From assembly GCA_046705645.1 (NCBI GenBank), contig JBJKQE010000123.1, positions 1 to 34,730 of the forward strand: DNA of 34,730 bases. The letters run 5' to 3'. The position numbers and the translations under genes were made by a program. The notes below the pieces were generated by a model. The model saw nothing but the letters and a program-made list of their open reading frames with translations. It was not told the DNA's origin and did no database searches. Positions 1 to 9,693 of this stretch are shown in pieces. This DNA comes from FEN-1297 sp046705645. GTDB taxonomy: Bacteria; Bacteroidota; Ignavibacteria; Ignavibacteriales; Ignavibacteriaceae. Every line of letters begins with the position of its first letter. Position 1 is the stretch's first letter.

Positions 1-1515
1 GAAGTTTCAGGCGGAGGAAAAATTCCAATTATTAAAACTGGTGTTGAGCTTAAAATTAAAGCTGAGTACGGCCAGGATTTTTCAAAGCAGACATTTAATA
101 GCCAGGTTACCACAATCAGCCAGAACATAACCGTAACGAACGACGATTATATTTATGCAACAATTATGAATTATGATGTTTGGGAATATCCAATTTTAGT
201 TGATAATGTAATAACTGGATACACACTTGCTGTTTCGCCACATCCTGTTACAAGAGCATGGTTCTCTAGTAAGAGCCCGCAAGCATTAGAATATTTACCT
301 GATCATGAAGTCGGTAATATCCTTTCCTATTATTCTTCACCTTCGGACAATACAAGCCTAGAGACTGCAGTAAAATCGCAAATTACCGATCAAGTAGATT
401 TAACAAACTCTCCTAATTTCAGCCATGATTGGTCGCTTGAAAACAAGACACAGACACAAGAAACAACAACAAATGAAACTCACTGGAGTGTTGGAGGAAG
501 TGCAAGTTTTGATTTCCCTTTTAAATTTATTCCAAGTGCTAAGCTGGAAGGAAGTTATTCGAACAGTACGCTTTCTACTACTACAGACAAAGTAACTTAT
601 ATTAGTGGCTTAGATGTACACCTTGGTGCAGTTAATTCATCTTACTACGGTGATGGTTATTCGGTTTTGCCTTATGCTTACTGGTCTAAAGGCGGTGCAC
701 TTGTTCTGGATTATGCTGTCACTCCCGACGCCGGCGGAATAAATCAAACTGAAACCTGGTGGCAGCAGAGATACGGACATAAATCCGATCCGGCATTAAT
801 ACTTCCGTGGAGGTTGGATAATTATAAAGGAAGTAATGAACCTTCCAGCCAGCTTCAAGAGACAAAAGATATATTATTTAATCCCGGAAATCCTCAACCC
901 GGAGATACTGTAACCATTCAATTAAGAGTACACAATTTTAGTTTGATTAATACTCCAGGACCGGTTGAAGTCAAATTCTATGTAGGTGATCCTTCAAACG
1001 GCGGAATACCAATTCAAAGCGTTGATGGGGCAACCACTTTTGCAACCTCTGATTTTATTCCGGCAAGAAGAAGCAGTATAATCAGCGTCAAGTGGAAACT
1101 TCCGGATAACACTCCTTATTATACGAGAATTTATGCTATACTCAATCCGAATAATTCTTTTGATGAAATACATGCAAGCAATAATATAGGCTGGACAGTT
1201 CTTAATTACGATGGAAAAACAACTGGGATTTCTAATAAGAAGATTGAAATTAATTCTTATAAATTAAACCAGAATTATCCGAATCCTTTCAATCCTACAA
1301 CAACGATTGAGTATGCTATTCCGAGGCAGGAATTAGTTACTTTAAAAATTTATGATATTCTCGGACGGGAAGTAAAAACGTTAGTTAACGGACAAATGCA
1401 GGTCGGCACCCATAGCATAATTTTTAACGGAAACAATTTAGCAAGCGGAGTTTATTTTTATAGGATCCAGGCAGGAAAATTTATTCAAACAAAAAAATTA
1501 ATATTATTAAAATAA
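1..1515 (+). CDS. T9SS-exported protein with CARDB-like domain, 5' end missing
   Basis: The frame is open from the first base, so the gene begins before the window; the ATG at 166 is internal, not the start. 504 codons are visible. The first ~250 are rich in Ser/Thr and predicted beta strands, with alternating polar/hydrophobic stretches (for example around 460-620). Bases ~865-1200 encode an Ig-like CARDB-type domain (PGDTVTIQLRVHNFS...). The last ~85 residues (from about 1258) are a type IX secretion sorting domain with NYPNPFNPTTTI, then LKIYDILGREV and a basic end (KKLILLK). The protein is therefore probably exported across the outer membrane and released or anchored at the surface. I do not recognise the function of the N-terminal part. 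It converges on the next gene, with a terminator between them, so it is probably outside the glycan locus. Confidence 0.85.
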   Translation, partial: EVSGGGKIPIIKTGVELKIKAEYGQDFSKQTFNSQVTTISQNITVTNDDYIYATIMNYDVWEYPILVDNVITGYTLAVSPHPVTRAWFSSKSPQALEYLPDHEVGNILSYYSSPSDNTSLETAVKSQITDQVDLTNSPNFSHDWSLENKTQTQETTTNETHWSVGGSASFDFPFKFIPSAKLEGSYSNSTLSTTTDKVTYISGLDVHLGAVNSSYYGDGYSVLPYAYWSKGGALVLDYAVTPDAGGINQTETWWQQRYGHKSDPALILPWRLDNYKGSNEPSSQLQETKDILFNPGNPQPGDTVTIQLRVHNFSLINTPGPVEVKFYVGDPSNGGIPIQSVDGATTFATSDFIPARRSSIISVKWKLPDNTPYYTRIYAILNPNNSFDEIHASNNIGWTVLNYDGKTTGISNKKIEINSYKLNQNYPNPFNPTTTIEYAIPRQELVTLKIYDILGREVKTLVNGQMQVGTHSIIFNGNNLASGVYFYRIQAGKFIQTKKLILLK

Positions 1516-1791
1516 CGGAATAAACTAATAATAAAAATTCTTACAATTTTGTATAATCCGGCATGTTGTTGAGTTAATTCCTTTCTGCATGAAGCGGAAT
1601 TGAGCCTGGCTTACATCCTGATTCATAGCAAGAATTAAGAAAAAATTTAACTCTATTTAATATAATAGTTATTAATAAAAAAAGACGCGCCTAAGCGCGT
1701 CTTTTATTTAGGGCATTTGAGATTTCAGTAATTGTCATCCTTCATATCAACATATAGAATACATCATTATGGATTCCAATTACACCGGGAA
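1516..1791. other. convergent intergenic region
   Basis: 276 bases between two converging stop codons. It holds the strong hairpin terminator at 1680-1705 and otherwise AT-rich sequence with no supported gene. Confidence 0.6.
1680..1705. terminator. bidirectional Rho-independent terminator
   Basis: Stem GACGCGC (1684-1690), loop CTAA, stem GCGCGTC (1695-1701), extended by AAAA on the left and TTTT on the right. It is perfectly paired over 11 base pairs and sits between converging genes that end at 1515 (+) and 1792 (-). The flanking A-run and T-run let it stop transcription in both directions. It stands out as a GC-rich island in AT-rich DNA. Confidence 0.9.
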
Positions 1792-3624
1792 TTATTTTAG
1801 CAGCATCATCTTTTTAACTGCAGTGAAGTTTCCGGTTCTAATTGAATAGAAATATACTCCACTGGAAAGTCTGTCTGCATTAAATGTAACTTGATAGTTG
1901 CCTGCCGATTGCTCCTGATTAACAAGAGTTGCAACTTCTTGTCCTAAAATATTGTAAACCCTTAAGGTTACCATCTGAGATTTAGGAAGACTATAATTGA
2001 TTACTGTTGAGGGGTTAAATGGATTAGGATAATTCTGTGCTAATTTAAAATTAGCCGGTACTGAAGGTTTAACCTGCTTAACATCTGTTACTTCCCACTG
2101 AGCTTTTTGTGTAGGGAACCAGTTTAAGTCACCTACAGCAAAACCGTCGGTACCGCCATGCATAAGAGTAGAATTAGTATAAGATAAATCTTCTGCTCTT
2201 GGCCATGTTGGAGGATAAAGCGGAGCATTGTTGGGTTGATAATACCAAGCAGTATCGAACTTAGAAGTACATATTTTAATAACGTAAGCCATTAACTTAT
2301 CGAACTGATTCTGGATGTCTGTATTAAATCCTGGGTCGATATTCATATTTCCCGTAGTGTCCACACTTGCACCATTACTGTCCATTTTAGCTATTACATA
2401 GCGTGCATATGGACCTTCCCAAACCGGCAGATATAATTTATTTACCATCTGTATGGTATCTTGAGTCGATGTATAATTAGGCACAGCTACTGTTTGGGTT
2501 GCTTTTACAGTATCGTTATATGCAGCATAATCAGTATATAATTTCTGCGGCCAGAAATAATCATTATTCCTAAGATCAAAAACCCTTGCGGACGGATCTT
2601 CTTCTGCAGCAGTTACAGTAGCGTTTCCTGTACCACCAGTGCCAACATAAAGTTGATTCGGACCTGGGATTAATGTTGGGGAGCCACCGCCCCACAGCTT
2701 GTACCAATTACTTGTAGTATCTGTTGCTAAGACTTGGACAATACCGCTTGACGTTGTATCGGGCCAACCAAGCAGCCAAGCGTCAATTAATTGGAAAGGA
2801 TTTCCTCCATATGAATGCATAGCATAGAAGAGGTTGTTATTCATATGTAGATTTTGAGCAAAATATGTTAAGAAAGGATCTACAGTACCATAGACCAAAG
2901 TATTATGTGAAAAAACTGCATCGGGACAATAACCTCGGATAGAAAATATGTAGGAATTGTTACAGAAGAAAGTGTTGTTTTCAAATATCGTAGTATCCAT
3001 GTTTGTACTGCCGTTGGAGAGGAAAGCTCCTCCTCCAAAGTAAGAGCTGCTATGCATATCATTTCTGAATTCGCAGTCGTTCACTTTCAACTTATCCCAC
3101 TGACCTCCCAGGCTTAGAGCAGTATGAGTAAATGCATCGAAGATATCTCCTTTAAGGGTAAGTTTCACGCTGTCGGCATTAATGCGAATACCATCAGACC
3201 ATCCAAGAACAACACCGTCAGCACGAATAGAAAGGATATACAAATTTTTTAATGTAACTTTGCCTCCCTTGCCGTTCAGATCGAAGAAATGATCAACTGA
3301 TTGATTGTTCTGCAGAATCTGGGCTGCAAGTACGGGAGGACGATCTGAAGTTGAGCCGCTGTCCATTATAGTAATTGAACCGTTTATTTCCATTGGCTCG
3401 CTTACCTGGTAAACGAGTCCGCGCTGCAGCTCATATACGCGGTTAGGATGCGCTCTTAATCCGCCTGCAATAGTATCACCGTTTATGATGGTGTTAACAT
3501 TTCCCGGAGGAAGAGGGTCGATAACAAGCGTATCAGGTGTAAAGACCTGCTGAGCATGCAGGTATGCGGTAAATATAAAAAACACCGCCACCATTATAGT
3601 TGAAGACCATACCAATCTCTTCAT
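1792..3624 (-). CDS. secreted beta-helix-like protein with T9SS sorting domain
   Basis: 610 residues. The N-terminus is a clear signal peptide (MKRLVWSSTIMVAVFFIF..., probable cleavage after LHAQ, residue ~25). Residues ~60-280 hold short recurring strand/turn units with many Asn, Asp and Gly (LTLKGDIFDAF, LKVNDCEFRND, IFENNTFFCNN, AVFSHNTLVYG), the pattern of right-handed parallel beta-helix proteins such as pectate-lyase-like folds. The middle part (~290-500) is Tyr/Trp/Asn-rich and not assignable. The last ~85 residues are a type IX sorting domain (NYPNPFNPSTVINYSLPKSQ). No catalytic motif can be named, so enzyme versus adhesin is open. The start has a near-perfect Shine-Dalgarno AAGGAGGT. 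It lies 146 bases after the TonB receptor gene on the same strand and may be co-transcribed with it or have its own promoter. Confidence 0.85.
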   Translation of the reverse strand: MKRLVWSSTIMVAVFFIFTAYLHAQQVFTPDTLVIDPLPPGNVNTIINGDTIAGGLRAHPNRVYELQRGLVYQVSEPMEINGSITIMDSGSTSDRPPVLAAQILQNNQSVDHFFDLNGKGGKVTLKNLYILSIRADGVVLGWSDGIRINADSVKLTLKGDIFDAFTHTALSLGGQWDKLKVNDCEFRNDMHSSSYFGGGAFLSNGSTNMDTTIFENNTFFCNNSYIFSIRGYCPDAVFSHNTLVYGTVDPFLTYFAQNLHMNNNLFYAMHSYGGNPFQLIDAWLLGWPDTTSSGIVQVLATDTTSNWYKLWGGGSPTLIPGPNQLYVGTGGTGNATVTAAEEDPSARVFDLRNNDYFWPQKLYTDYAAYNDTVKATQTVAVPNYTSTQDTIQMVNKLYLPVWEGPYARYVIAKMDSNGASVDTTGNMNIDPGFNTDIQNQFDKLMAYVIKICTSKFDTAWYYQPNNAPLYPPTWPRAEDLSYTNSTLMHGGTDGFAVGDLNWFPTQKAQWEVTDVKQVKPSVPANFKLAQNYPNPFNPSTVINYSLPKSQMVTLRVYNILGQEVATLVNQEQSAGNYQVTFNADRLSSGVYFYSIRTGNFTAVKKMMLLK

Positions 3625-3634
3625 AGTAGTACAT

Positions 3635-3642
3635 ACCTCCTT
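3635..3642 (-). promoter_or_regulatory. consensus ribosome binding site AAGGAGGT
   Basis: Read on the minus strand this is AAGGAGGT, 10 bases before the ATG at 3624. It is the strongest Shine-Dalgarno in the window; several neighbours have weak or no obvious site. It fixes the start of the beta-helix-like protein and suggests high expression. Confidence 0.75.
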
Positions 3643-3770
3643 ATTTTATTTTTGGTTATTAAGTTACTCATACTAATAAGTACATCGCTGCACTTAAACA
3701 TAGAGTTTGAGATTTTCTAAAATACTTTTTTAATATTACTGTAAATTATCTGTTCAGTACTCAAAAATTA

Positions 3771-6749
3771 TTACATACTAATGCGGAGTCCTAATTCTGC
3801 TTCCAATCCATATCTCTGCTGGGATGATAAATAGCCGGTTTTACCGTTTTGATAAATGTCATCTTCACTATTGATATTATTAAGATTAAAAAACACCTGC
3901 AGTCCGTACCAGGGAAGTTCCTGCCTGGCAGAAAGATCCCACCTCGTGTACTTTCCTCCAAGAGATCGATTCGCTAAAAGAAAACCAGGCGTTTTAAAAA
4001 CCTGGGCATGATATATCATGGATATTCTTATTGAAAATCCTTTATAATCATATCCTAAAGCTAAATTGGCAATGTCAGTTGGCTGATCTATTAAACGATC
4101 GGTATAGAATGTGTCGACAACGGTGGTTTTTATATTGCCGTATTTATCATAAGTTACATATTTAATCGTTTTCGGATAATTCGCTTTCGAAAAGATATGT
4201 GTGTAATTGACACTCAATATAAGTCCAGATAAAACTCCAGGTAAATACCAAAAATGCGTTTGCCAATCGGCTTCAATTCCATTTAAAGTTATTGTGTAAG
4301 GACTATTTACGTAGGTTGCAAATTCCAACAAATTACCTTTTTTATTTGGAGGAAGTCCAGGATATAGATTTAAGTTTGAGACATATGTATCCGAATAAAA
4401 AACCAAATTTTTGATTCGTTTGCTAAATCCGTCAATAGTAAACAACCCTATTTCATTCGAATAAGCAGACATAACAAGATCAAAATTTTGTGAAGTAGCC
4501 GGTTTTAATGTGAAATTGTTATAATCGACATATGATGTAGTTATCTCGTACCTTGGCGTAATAGCAGTAAAATCCGGATAGTTCAATGTATTTGTATAAG
4601 CAAAATGGAATTGCAGCCAGTCAAGAGGTTTATAAATTAGATGTACCATTGGAAGAAGATAGCCGTGAGTTTCTGTTACTGTAGTATCGGTAAAACGAGG
4701 AATAGGTATGCTTGCATCTACTCTTCCAGCAGTATAAGTTCCCGTAAGATTTTGATAACGCACGCCGGGAAGAATAGTAATTATGTTGCCGTAATTGAAT
4801 GTCAACATTCCATACCAAGCGCTTTTATTCTCTATACCGTTATAATTGTTTACTTTTGAAGCAATGTCGTTTGCACGAAAACCACCACTGAGTATAGCAT
4901 TAGTCTTATTAGTTAATGGAACTAACTGCCACATAAGGCCATCATTTAAAGGATATGCCATATTAAAAGCGCCTTTTAGAAAATTCCCGTAACTATATCC
5001 ATTGTAAACAAAATTTGCCATGCTTAGGCCAGTGGGATTAAAAATCAAATTATTGTCATAATTCCTAAAAGCAGATGTAACAACATCTCCGCCGTTATAA
5101 ATTGTTGAACCGCTTCTTTGAAAGTAATTATAGTAACGGGTTCTATCCTGGTACATTCCTCCAAACTTCAGTTTTGTACTTAACAGGTCGAAAAGATTAA
5201 AATCATGTTCAAGGTCAATTTTTGCTTCATAAAACCTATCTTTGAGTAAATAATGCGAATTAGTTATGTTATCAAGCCATGCTGCAGTATCATTCGGTTG
5301 TATGTAAGAAGCAATTACATTAGGAGGAAGCTTTTCTATTGACTGGCCAATACCTCCGGTAAACCCGCCATAATCTTGAACAAAATTGAAAGTTGCGTCA
5401 CCCGGATCTTGAGACCTCGAATATGAGTAAGCTAATGTACCATGTATCTGGAAAAATGGAATTGATGCATCTACACTTAGAAGGCTTGTCAGCGAGTTCA
5501 GTTTTGTATCAGTGCCGTTCAGTCCATAGTTAAGTTCTCTTGCATTACTTAAAATATATGCCGTTTCGCTGCGATTTGTGGCCTTGGTATCGCTGTAGCT
5601 CATTACATTCTCTAAGCCTATACTTAAATCTTTTCCTTTATAATCCAGCACCAAAGTACCGTCATCCCGATTGCGAATTCTATAAGTATCTGTCAGAGTC
5701 AAGTTATCCAAATATGGTATTGTAGCATCTCCCAAATTCACATTTAAATTTTGTGTACTATAATCAGCGCCGAACTGCTGATCACTAAGATTACGTCTCT
5801 CCGCAGAACCTTGGAGGAAAATACCAAAGTGATCGTCGAAGTAGCGATTTTCAATCGAGGCAACGTACTTATAATCATTTGCTGAATTCTTTAATTGATT
5901 GTATTCTCCTTGAGCAAGAAGACCGATCCTAGGTAATAAGCCGTTGGGACTTTTTTGTCCTTTTCTCAAATCGAAGTTTACAACACCGCCGAGTACTGCT
6001 GCATCCATATCCGGAGTAATTGCCTTAATAACCTCAATTCCTCCAAGGCTGCTTGAAGAAATCATACTTAAATCCACTGCTCTATCGCCTAACGAACTAT
6101 TAGTCGCAGCACTATTTATATCAGTACCTGTAAGAAGATTACCGGAAGCAATATTACTCGGCAATTGAATACCGTCTATAGTTATCTGATTGTATTGCGG
6201 TGCAAGGCCACGTATTACTACCTGGGATGCTTCGCCACCTTCCCTAACAAGGGATACACCAGGCAGTCTTCCCACCGATTCTGCCGCATTTGCATCCGGA
6301 AGTGTTTGTATTCTAGCTGCAGAAACCACATTCTGAATTGATGTGGAATTCAACTGTTGATTTATAGCTTTTGTCTGCCCTTCTGCTTGTGCAGTAACAA
6401 CTACCTCTTTCCCTTTAACAGCAACAGGCTCTAGATAAAAATTATAAACTACAGTCTTATTTTCTTTAATACTGAATTTGACTTCTTTTTGTTGATAACC
6501 TACAAAAGTAGCGCGAACAGTATATTCACCTGTCGGGATATTATCTATAACATAGTTGCCATTTTGATCAGCAGCGGACCCTAATGAGGTTTTCATTACC
6601 AAAATATTAGCAAAAGGCAGGGGTTTCTTTGTTTGAGCATCTATCACGGTTCCTTTGATTGAACCGGTTGTTTGTGCAAATATTTGAAAATTAAAAAATT
6701 GTAGGAAGAATAAAGTACTAATAATGACAGTAAAGATTTTTTTCATCAT
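3771..6749 (-). CDS. TonB-dependent outer membrane receptor
   Basis: 992 residues, normal length for a large TonB-dependent transporter. A signal peptide (residues 1-26, ending FAQ) is followed by a carboxypeptidase-regulatory-like beta-sandwich (~28-110: GSIKGTVIDAQTKKPLPFAN). A TonB-box-like stretch (EVVVTAQAEG, ~115-124) and the plug (~125-265, with LPDANAAESVGRLPGVSL and VVIRGLAPQYNQITIDGI) come next. The rest is a beta-barrel with alternating aromatic strands ending in LGLRISM. The plug wording LPDANAAESVGRLPGVSLVREG is closer to the Xanthomonas/Caulobacter-type receptors (TIGR01782-like) than to classical SusC, and no SusD gene lies beside it. It follows the GH3 gene after 290 bases, so it is plausibly the outer membrane gate for the glycan pathway, but its substrate is inferred only from location. 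Two ATGs (6749, 6746) precede the signal peptide. Confidence 0.93.
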   Translation of the reverse strand: MMKKIFTVIISTLFFLQFFNFQIFAQTTGSIKGTVIDAQTKKPLPFANILVMKTSLGSAADQNGNYVIDNIPTGEYTVRATFVGYQQKEVKFSIKENKTVVYNFYLEPVAVKGKEVVVTAQAEGQTKAINQQLNSTSIQNVVSAARIQTLPDANAAESVGRLPGVSLVREGGEASQVVIRGLAPQYNQITIDGIQLPSNIASGNLLTGTDINSAATNSSLGDRAVDLSMISSSSLGGIEVIKAITPDMDAAVLGGVVNFDLRKGQKSPNGLLPRIGLLAQGEYNQLKNSANDYKYVASIENRYFDDHFGIFLQGSAERRNLSDQQFGADYSTQNLNVNLGDATIPYLDNLTLTDTYRIRNRDDGTLVLDYKGKDLSIGLENVMSYSDTKATNRSETAYILSNARELNYGLNGTDTKLNSLTSLLSVDASIPFFQIHGTLAYSYSRSQDPGDATFNFVQDYGGFTGGIGQSIEKLPPNVIASYIQPNDTAAWLDNITNSHYLLKDRFYEAKIDLEHDFNLFDLLSTKLKFGGMYQDRTRYYNYFQRSGSTIYNGGDVVTSAFRNYDNNLIFNPTGLSMANFVYNGYSYGNFLKGAFNMAYPLNDGLMWQLVPLTNKTNAILSGGFRANDIASKVNNYNGIENKSAWYGMLTFNYGNIITILPGVRYQNLTGTYTAGRVDASIPIPRFTDTTVTETHGYLLPMVHLIYKPLDWLQFHFAYTNTLNYPDFTAITPRYEITTSYVDYNNFTLKPATSQNFDLVMSAYSNEIGLFTIDGFSKRIKNLVFYSDTYVSNLNLYPGLPPNKKGNLLEFATYVNSPYTITLNGIEADWQTHFWYLPGVLSGLILSVNYTHIFSKANYPKTIKYVTYDKYGNIKTTVVDTFYTDRLIDQPTDIANLALGYDYKGFSIRISMIYHAQVFKTPGFLLANRSLGGKYTRWDLSARQELPWYGLQVFFNLNNINSEDDIYQNGKTGYLSSQQRYGLEAELGLRISM

Positions 6750-7039
6750 ATATTATTTCTTCTTTTAATGATTAAAACTTCTTTTTTATTTTTTCTTAGG
6801 TATCTTTTATTCTTTTTCCGCTTAAAATGCCAATCAGTTTATTCGTTATTAAAATAAACCATATAAAAATAAAAAGCAATAGTTTAATTTATTTTATTTT
6901 AGTAGTCATTTTAATTAATATTTTTGATTGATATGTTTTATTATAGAATAAACTTACGATCTATAAGAAATTTCATTACTAATATTTGATTACTTAATAA
7001 ATAAGTGAAATTTAAATGTTTTTCTATTGATACAAGTAG
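6750..7039. other. AT-rich leader of the TonB receptor gene
   Basis: 290 bases, about four-fifths A/T, between the GH3 stop and the receptor start on the same strand. No gene is seen. The length suggests a separate promoter for the receptor. On the minus strand around 6850-6885 there is a TTG followed by TATGGTTT, loosely like the Bacteroidota TTG/TAnnTTTG promoter, but the match is imperfect. An ATTTCTTA half-site (minus strand, 6964-6971) matches part of the inverted repeat at 15850-15866. Confidence 0.35.
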
Positions 7040-9646
7040 TTAATTCGAGTGTCGAACCAATAAATCAATTACTTGCAAGTCTTTATTAGAGGAAGAAGAA
7101 CCTATCATTATTTTATATTTATCTGGTTCAACCACAAAACCTTTCCCGTCTATCCATCTTTTAAGTATGTCATTAGAAATTTTAAACTTTAAACTTTTTG
7201 TTTCGTTTGGATCTAATGAAATTCTTTTAAATCCCTTAAGTGTTTTTATAGCGCGATTATCATTATCAGCTTTAATATATAATTGGACTACTTCATCACC
7301 TTTTACTTTTCCCGTATTTGTAACATCAACAGAAACAAAAGCTGAATCGTCCGGGTGAATAATATTTTTTGATATATTCAAATTATGAAATTTAAATGTC
7401 GTGTAACTTAAACCGTAACCAAATGGATATAAAGGAGTTCCCTTGAAATACCTGTAAGTCCGGTTTTCCATACTATAATCTGTAAATGAAGGCAATTGGT
7501 TAACGGACTTATAAAAAGTTACCGGGAGTTTACCACCGGGATTATATTCTCCGCTTAGTACGTCGGCAATTGCATCTCCTCCTTCTTCACCCGGATACCA
7601 TGCTTCTATAATTGCAGGAATATTTTTATTTTCCCAATTAATAGCTAATGCACTTCCGTTAAGTAAAACTAAAACAATAGGTTTTCCTGTTGATGCAATT
7701 TTATTTATCAATTCTTCCTGTGTATCGGGAAGTTTTAAATTTGTTTTATCGCCTCCTTTAAATCCTTTTACATCTACGTTCATCTCTTCCCCTTCCAGAC
7801 GCGGTGATAATCCCATTACCATAACAACAACATCAGATTTTTTTGCAGCAGCAACGGCTGTTTGTTCAAGGCTGTCATCCGGTATATCCCAGATTAAATG
7901 CATAAAAGCGTAGCGCTCTTTCTCATAAAACTCAACTTTTATTTTATATGCTTTGCCTCCAGTAAGGTATACATCCTTATAAGTCTTAGTCGGATCGAAT
8001 TCACCATAATAATTAATTAAAAGAGAATCATCCAGATAAATTCTATATCCGTTATACCCGTATCCCCCCAATGCATATTCCCCGGACTTGGGCGGAACAA
8101 TAACTCCAGTCCATCTAGCACCAAAATCATTAGGTCTGAAATTTTTACTAGGCGCCTCATCCCACCAATCAAAGTCAATATTTTTATCAATTCTTGTAAA
8201 AGCAGGTTTACCATTAAAATCTCTATTATCAAAATACTCGCCTTTTAAGCCATGTACTTTTTTATCCTTTGCTGTATAAAAAAAAGAATTATCAATAACT
8301 ACAAAGGATGGTAGACTATCTGCTATATTACAGCCCCGCGCATAAATAATTTTTGAATCCTTAAATTTATTCTTTATTCCTTCCAGCGGAGTTACCGGAT
8401 GAGACGGAAATCCGTTATAGTTGCCAAGTAATACTTCAACATCATTTGCATTAGGACCTATAACCGCAATAGTTTTATTACCGCCTTTTTCATTTAGAAA
8501 ATTTTTCAACGGCAGCAAATGATTTACATTCTTCAAAAGAACTATTGATTCTCTTGCTGCCTTTAATGCCGTCAGTCTATCTCCTTTGGTATCTATTTTA
8601 TTTAATTTCGAGTACGGGACCATTTCCGGCGGATCAAACATTCCGAGTTTAAATCGAGCGGTAAATAGTCTCTTTACGGAAGTATCTATAGTCTGCATTG
8701 AAACAATACCCTTTTTTACTGCATCATATAAATAAGGGTACGAATTACCGCAGTTTAGATCTGTTCCTGCTTTTACGGCAACAGTAGCTGCAGATTCTTT
8801 GGAATTGACAATTTTATGAAATTCATACATATCCGAAATTGCCCAGCAGTCGGAAACTATATATCCTTTAAATCCCCATTCTTTCCGGATTATTTTTTCC
8901 AAAAGAGGATTGCTTCCGCAGCATGCATATCCTCTAAGCATATTATATGCACACATTACTGCCGCCGCCTTACCATCCACAATACATTTTTTAAATTGAG
9001 GAAGATATGTTTCTCTTAAATCATAATCTTCAACCTGCACATCCACCGTATGCCTTGCAGATTCAGGCCCGTTGTACACTGCAACGTGTTTGGGTGTTGC
9101 GTCGGTTTTTAAATACTTAGGATTATTCCCCTGCATACCTTTTACAAACTGCTCGCCCATTTCTCCCGTTAAAAAAGGATCCTCACCATATGTTTCCATT
9201 CCCCTGCCCCACCTTGGATCTCTAACAATATTTATATTCGGCGACCAGAAAGTTAACCCCTGGTAAATTCCTCTTTGATTTCTTTTTATTGCTTTATTGT
9301 ATTTTGCTCTTGCTTCATTGGAAATTACGGTAGCAACATTATACATAAGGTTTGTATCCCATGTTGCTGCTAAACCGATAGGCTCCGGAAACACTGTGGC
9401 AATACCGTTGCGCGCAACACCATGCAAAGCTTCGTTCCACCAATTGTAAGCCGGAATACCTAGTCGTTCTATTGCTGGAGCGTTATAAACCATCTGGGAT
9501 ACTTTTTCTTTAAGTGTCATTCGAGAAATAAGATCGTTAACTCTTACCTCTATAGGCAGGTTAGGATTTTTATAAGGGCGTATTCCTTGTGCAAAAATAT
9601 TTATGTTTGCAATAATAAAAAGGATAAAGATAATTTTTTTAATCAT
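7040..9646 (-). CDS. GH3 beta-glycosidase with PA14 insert (beta-xylosidase/beta-glucosidase type)
   Basis: 868 residues from the ATG at 9646, chosen because it directly begins a signal peptide (MIKKIIFILFIIANINIFAQ). An upstream ATG at 9697 overlaps the GH125 stop (ATGA) and would add 17 residues. The N-terminal TIM-barrel carries GH3 landmarks: LGIPAYNWWNEALHGVAR, SPNINIVRDPRWGRG, and YIVSDCWAISD, whose Asp (~266) is the expected nucleophile. The C-terminal alpha/beta domain has GLSPRLEGEEM (~613-622), the expected acid/base region. A PA14 domain is inserted at ~463-600 (GLKGEYFDNRDF...YLDDSLLINYYGEF). A fibronectin-III-like end follows (DEVVQLYIKA). VSDC is more typical of the xylosidase-like branch, so beta-1,2-xylose of plant N-glycans is one possible substrate, along with beta-glucosides. 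Probably periplasmic; last gene of the GH94-GH130-CBM9-GH125-GH3 operon. Confidence 0.92.
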   Translation of the reverse strand: MIKKIIFILFIIANINIFAQGIRPYKNPNLPIEVRVNDLISRMTLKEKVSQMVYNAPAIERLGIPAYNWWNEALHGVARNGIATVFPEPIGLAATWDTNLMYNVATVISNEARAKYNKAIKRNQRGIYQGLTFWSPNINIVRDPRWGRGMETYGEDPFLTGEMGEQFVKGMQGNNPKYLKTDATPKHVAVYNGPESARHTVDVQVEDYDLRETYLPQFKKCIVDGKAAAVMCAYNMLRGYACCGSNPLLEKIIRKEWGFKGYIVSDCWAISDMYEFHKIVNSKESAATVAVKAGTDLNCGNSYPYLYDAVKKGIVSMQTIDTSVKRLFTARFKLGMFDPPEMVPYSKLNKIDTKGDRLTALKAARESIVLLKNVNHLLPLKNFLNEKGGNKTIAVIGPNANDVEVLLGNYNGFPSHPVTPLEGIKNKFKDSKIIYARGCNIADSLPSFVVIDNSFFYTAKDKKVHGLKGEYFDNRDFNGKPAFTRIDKNIDFDWWDEAPSKNFRPNDFGARWTGVIVPPKSGEYALGGYGYNGYRIYLDDSLLINYYGEFDPTKTYKDVYLTGGKAYKIKVEFYEKERYAFMHLIWDIPDDSLEQTAVAAAKKSDVVVMVMGLSPRLEGEEMNVDVKGFKGGDKTNLKLPDTQEELINKIASTGKPIVLVLLNGSALAINWENKNIPAIIEAWYPGEEGGDAIADVLSGEYNPGGKLPVTFYKSVNQLPSFTDYSMENRTYRYFKGTPLYPFGYGLSYTTFKFHNLNISKNIIHPDDSAFVSVDVTNTGKVKGDEVVQLYIKADNDNRAIKTLKGFKRISLDPNETKSLKFKISNDILKRWIDGKGFVVEPDKYKIMIGSSSSNKDLQVIDLLVRHSN

Positions 9647-9693
9647 ATTTTTTATGTATGACTTATTAAGTACTTTTTCAAAATTAGGAATTA

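Noticed and set aside
1576..1601. Inverted repeat AATTCC/GGAATT in the convergent gap
   Set aside because: Short arms and a 14-base loop; the strong hairpin at 1680-1705 explains termination.
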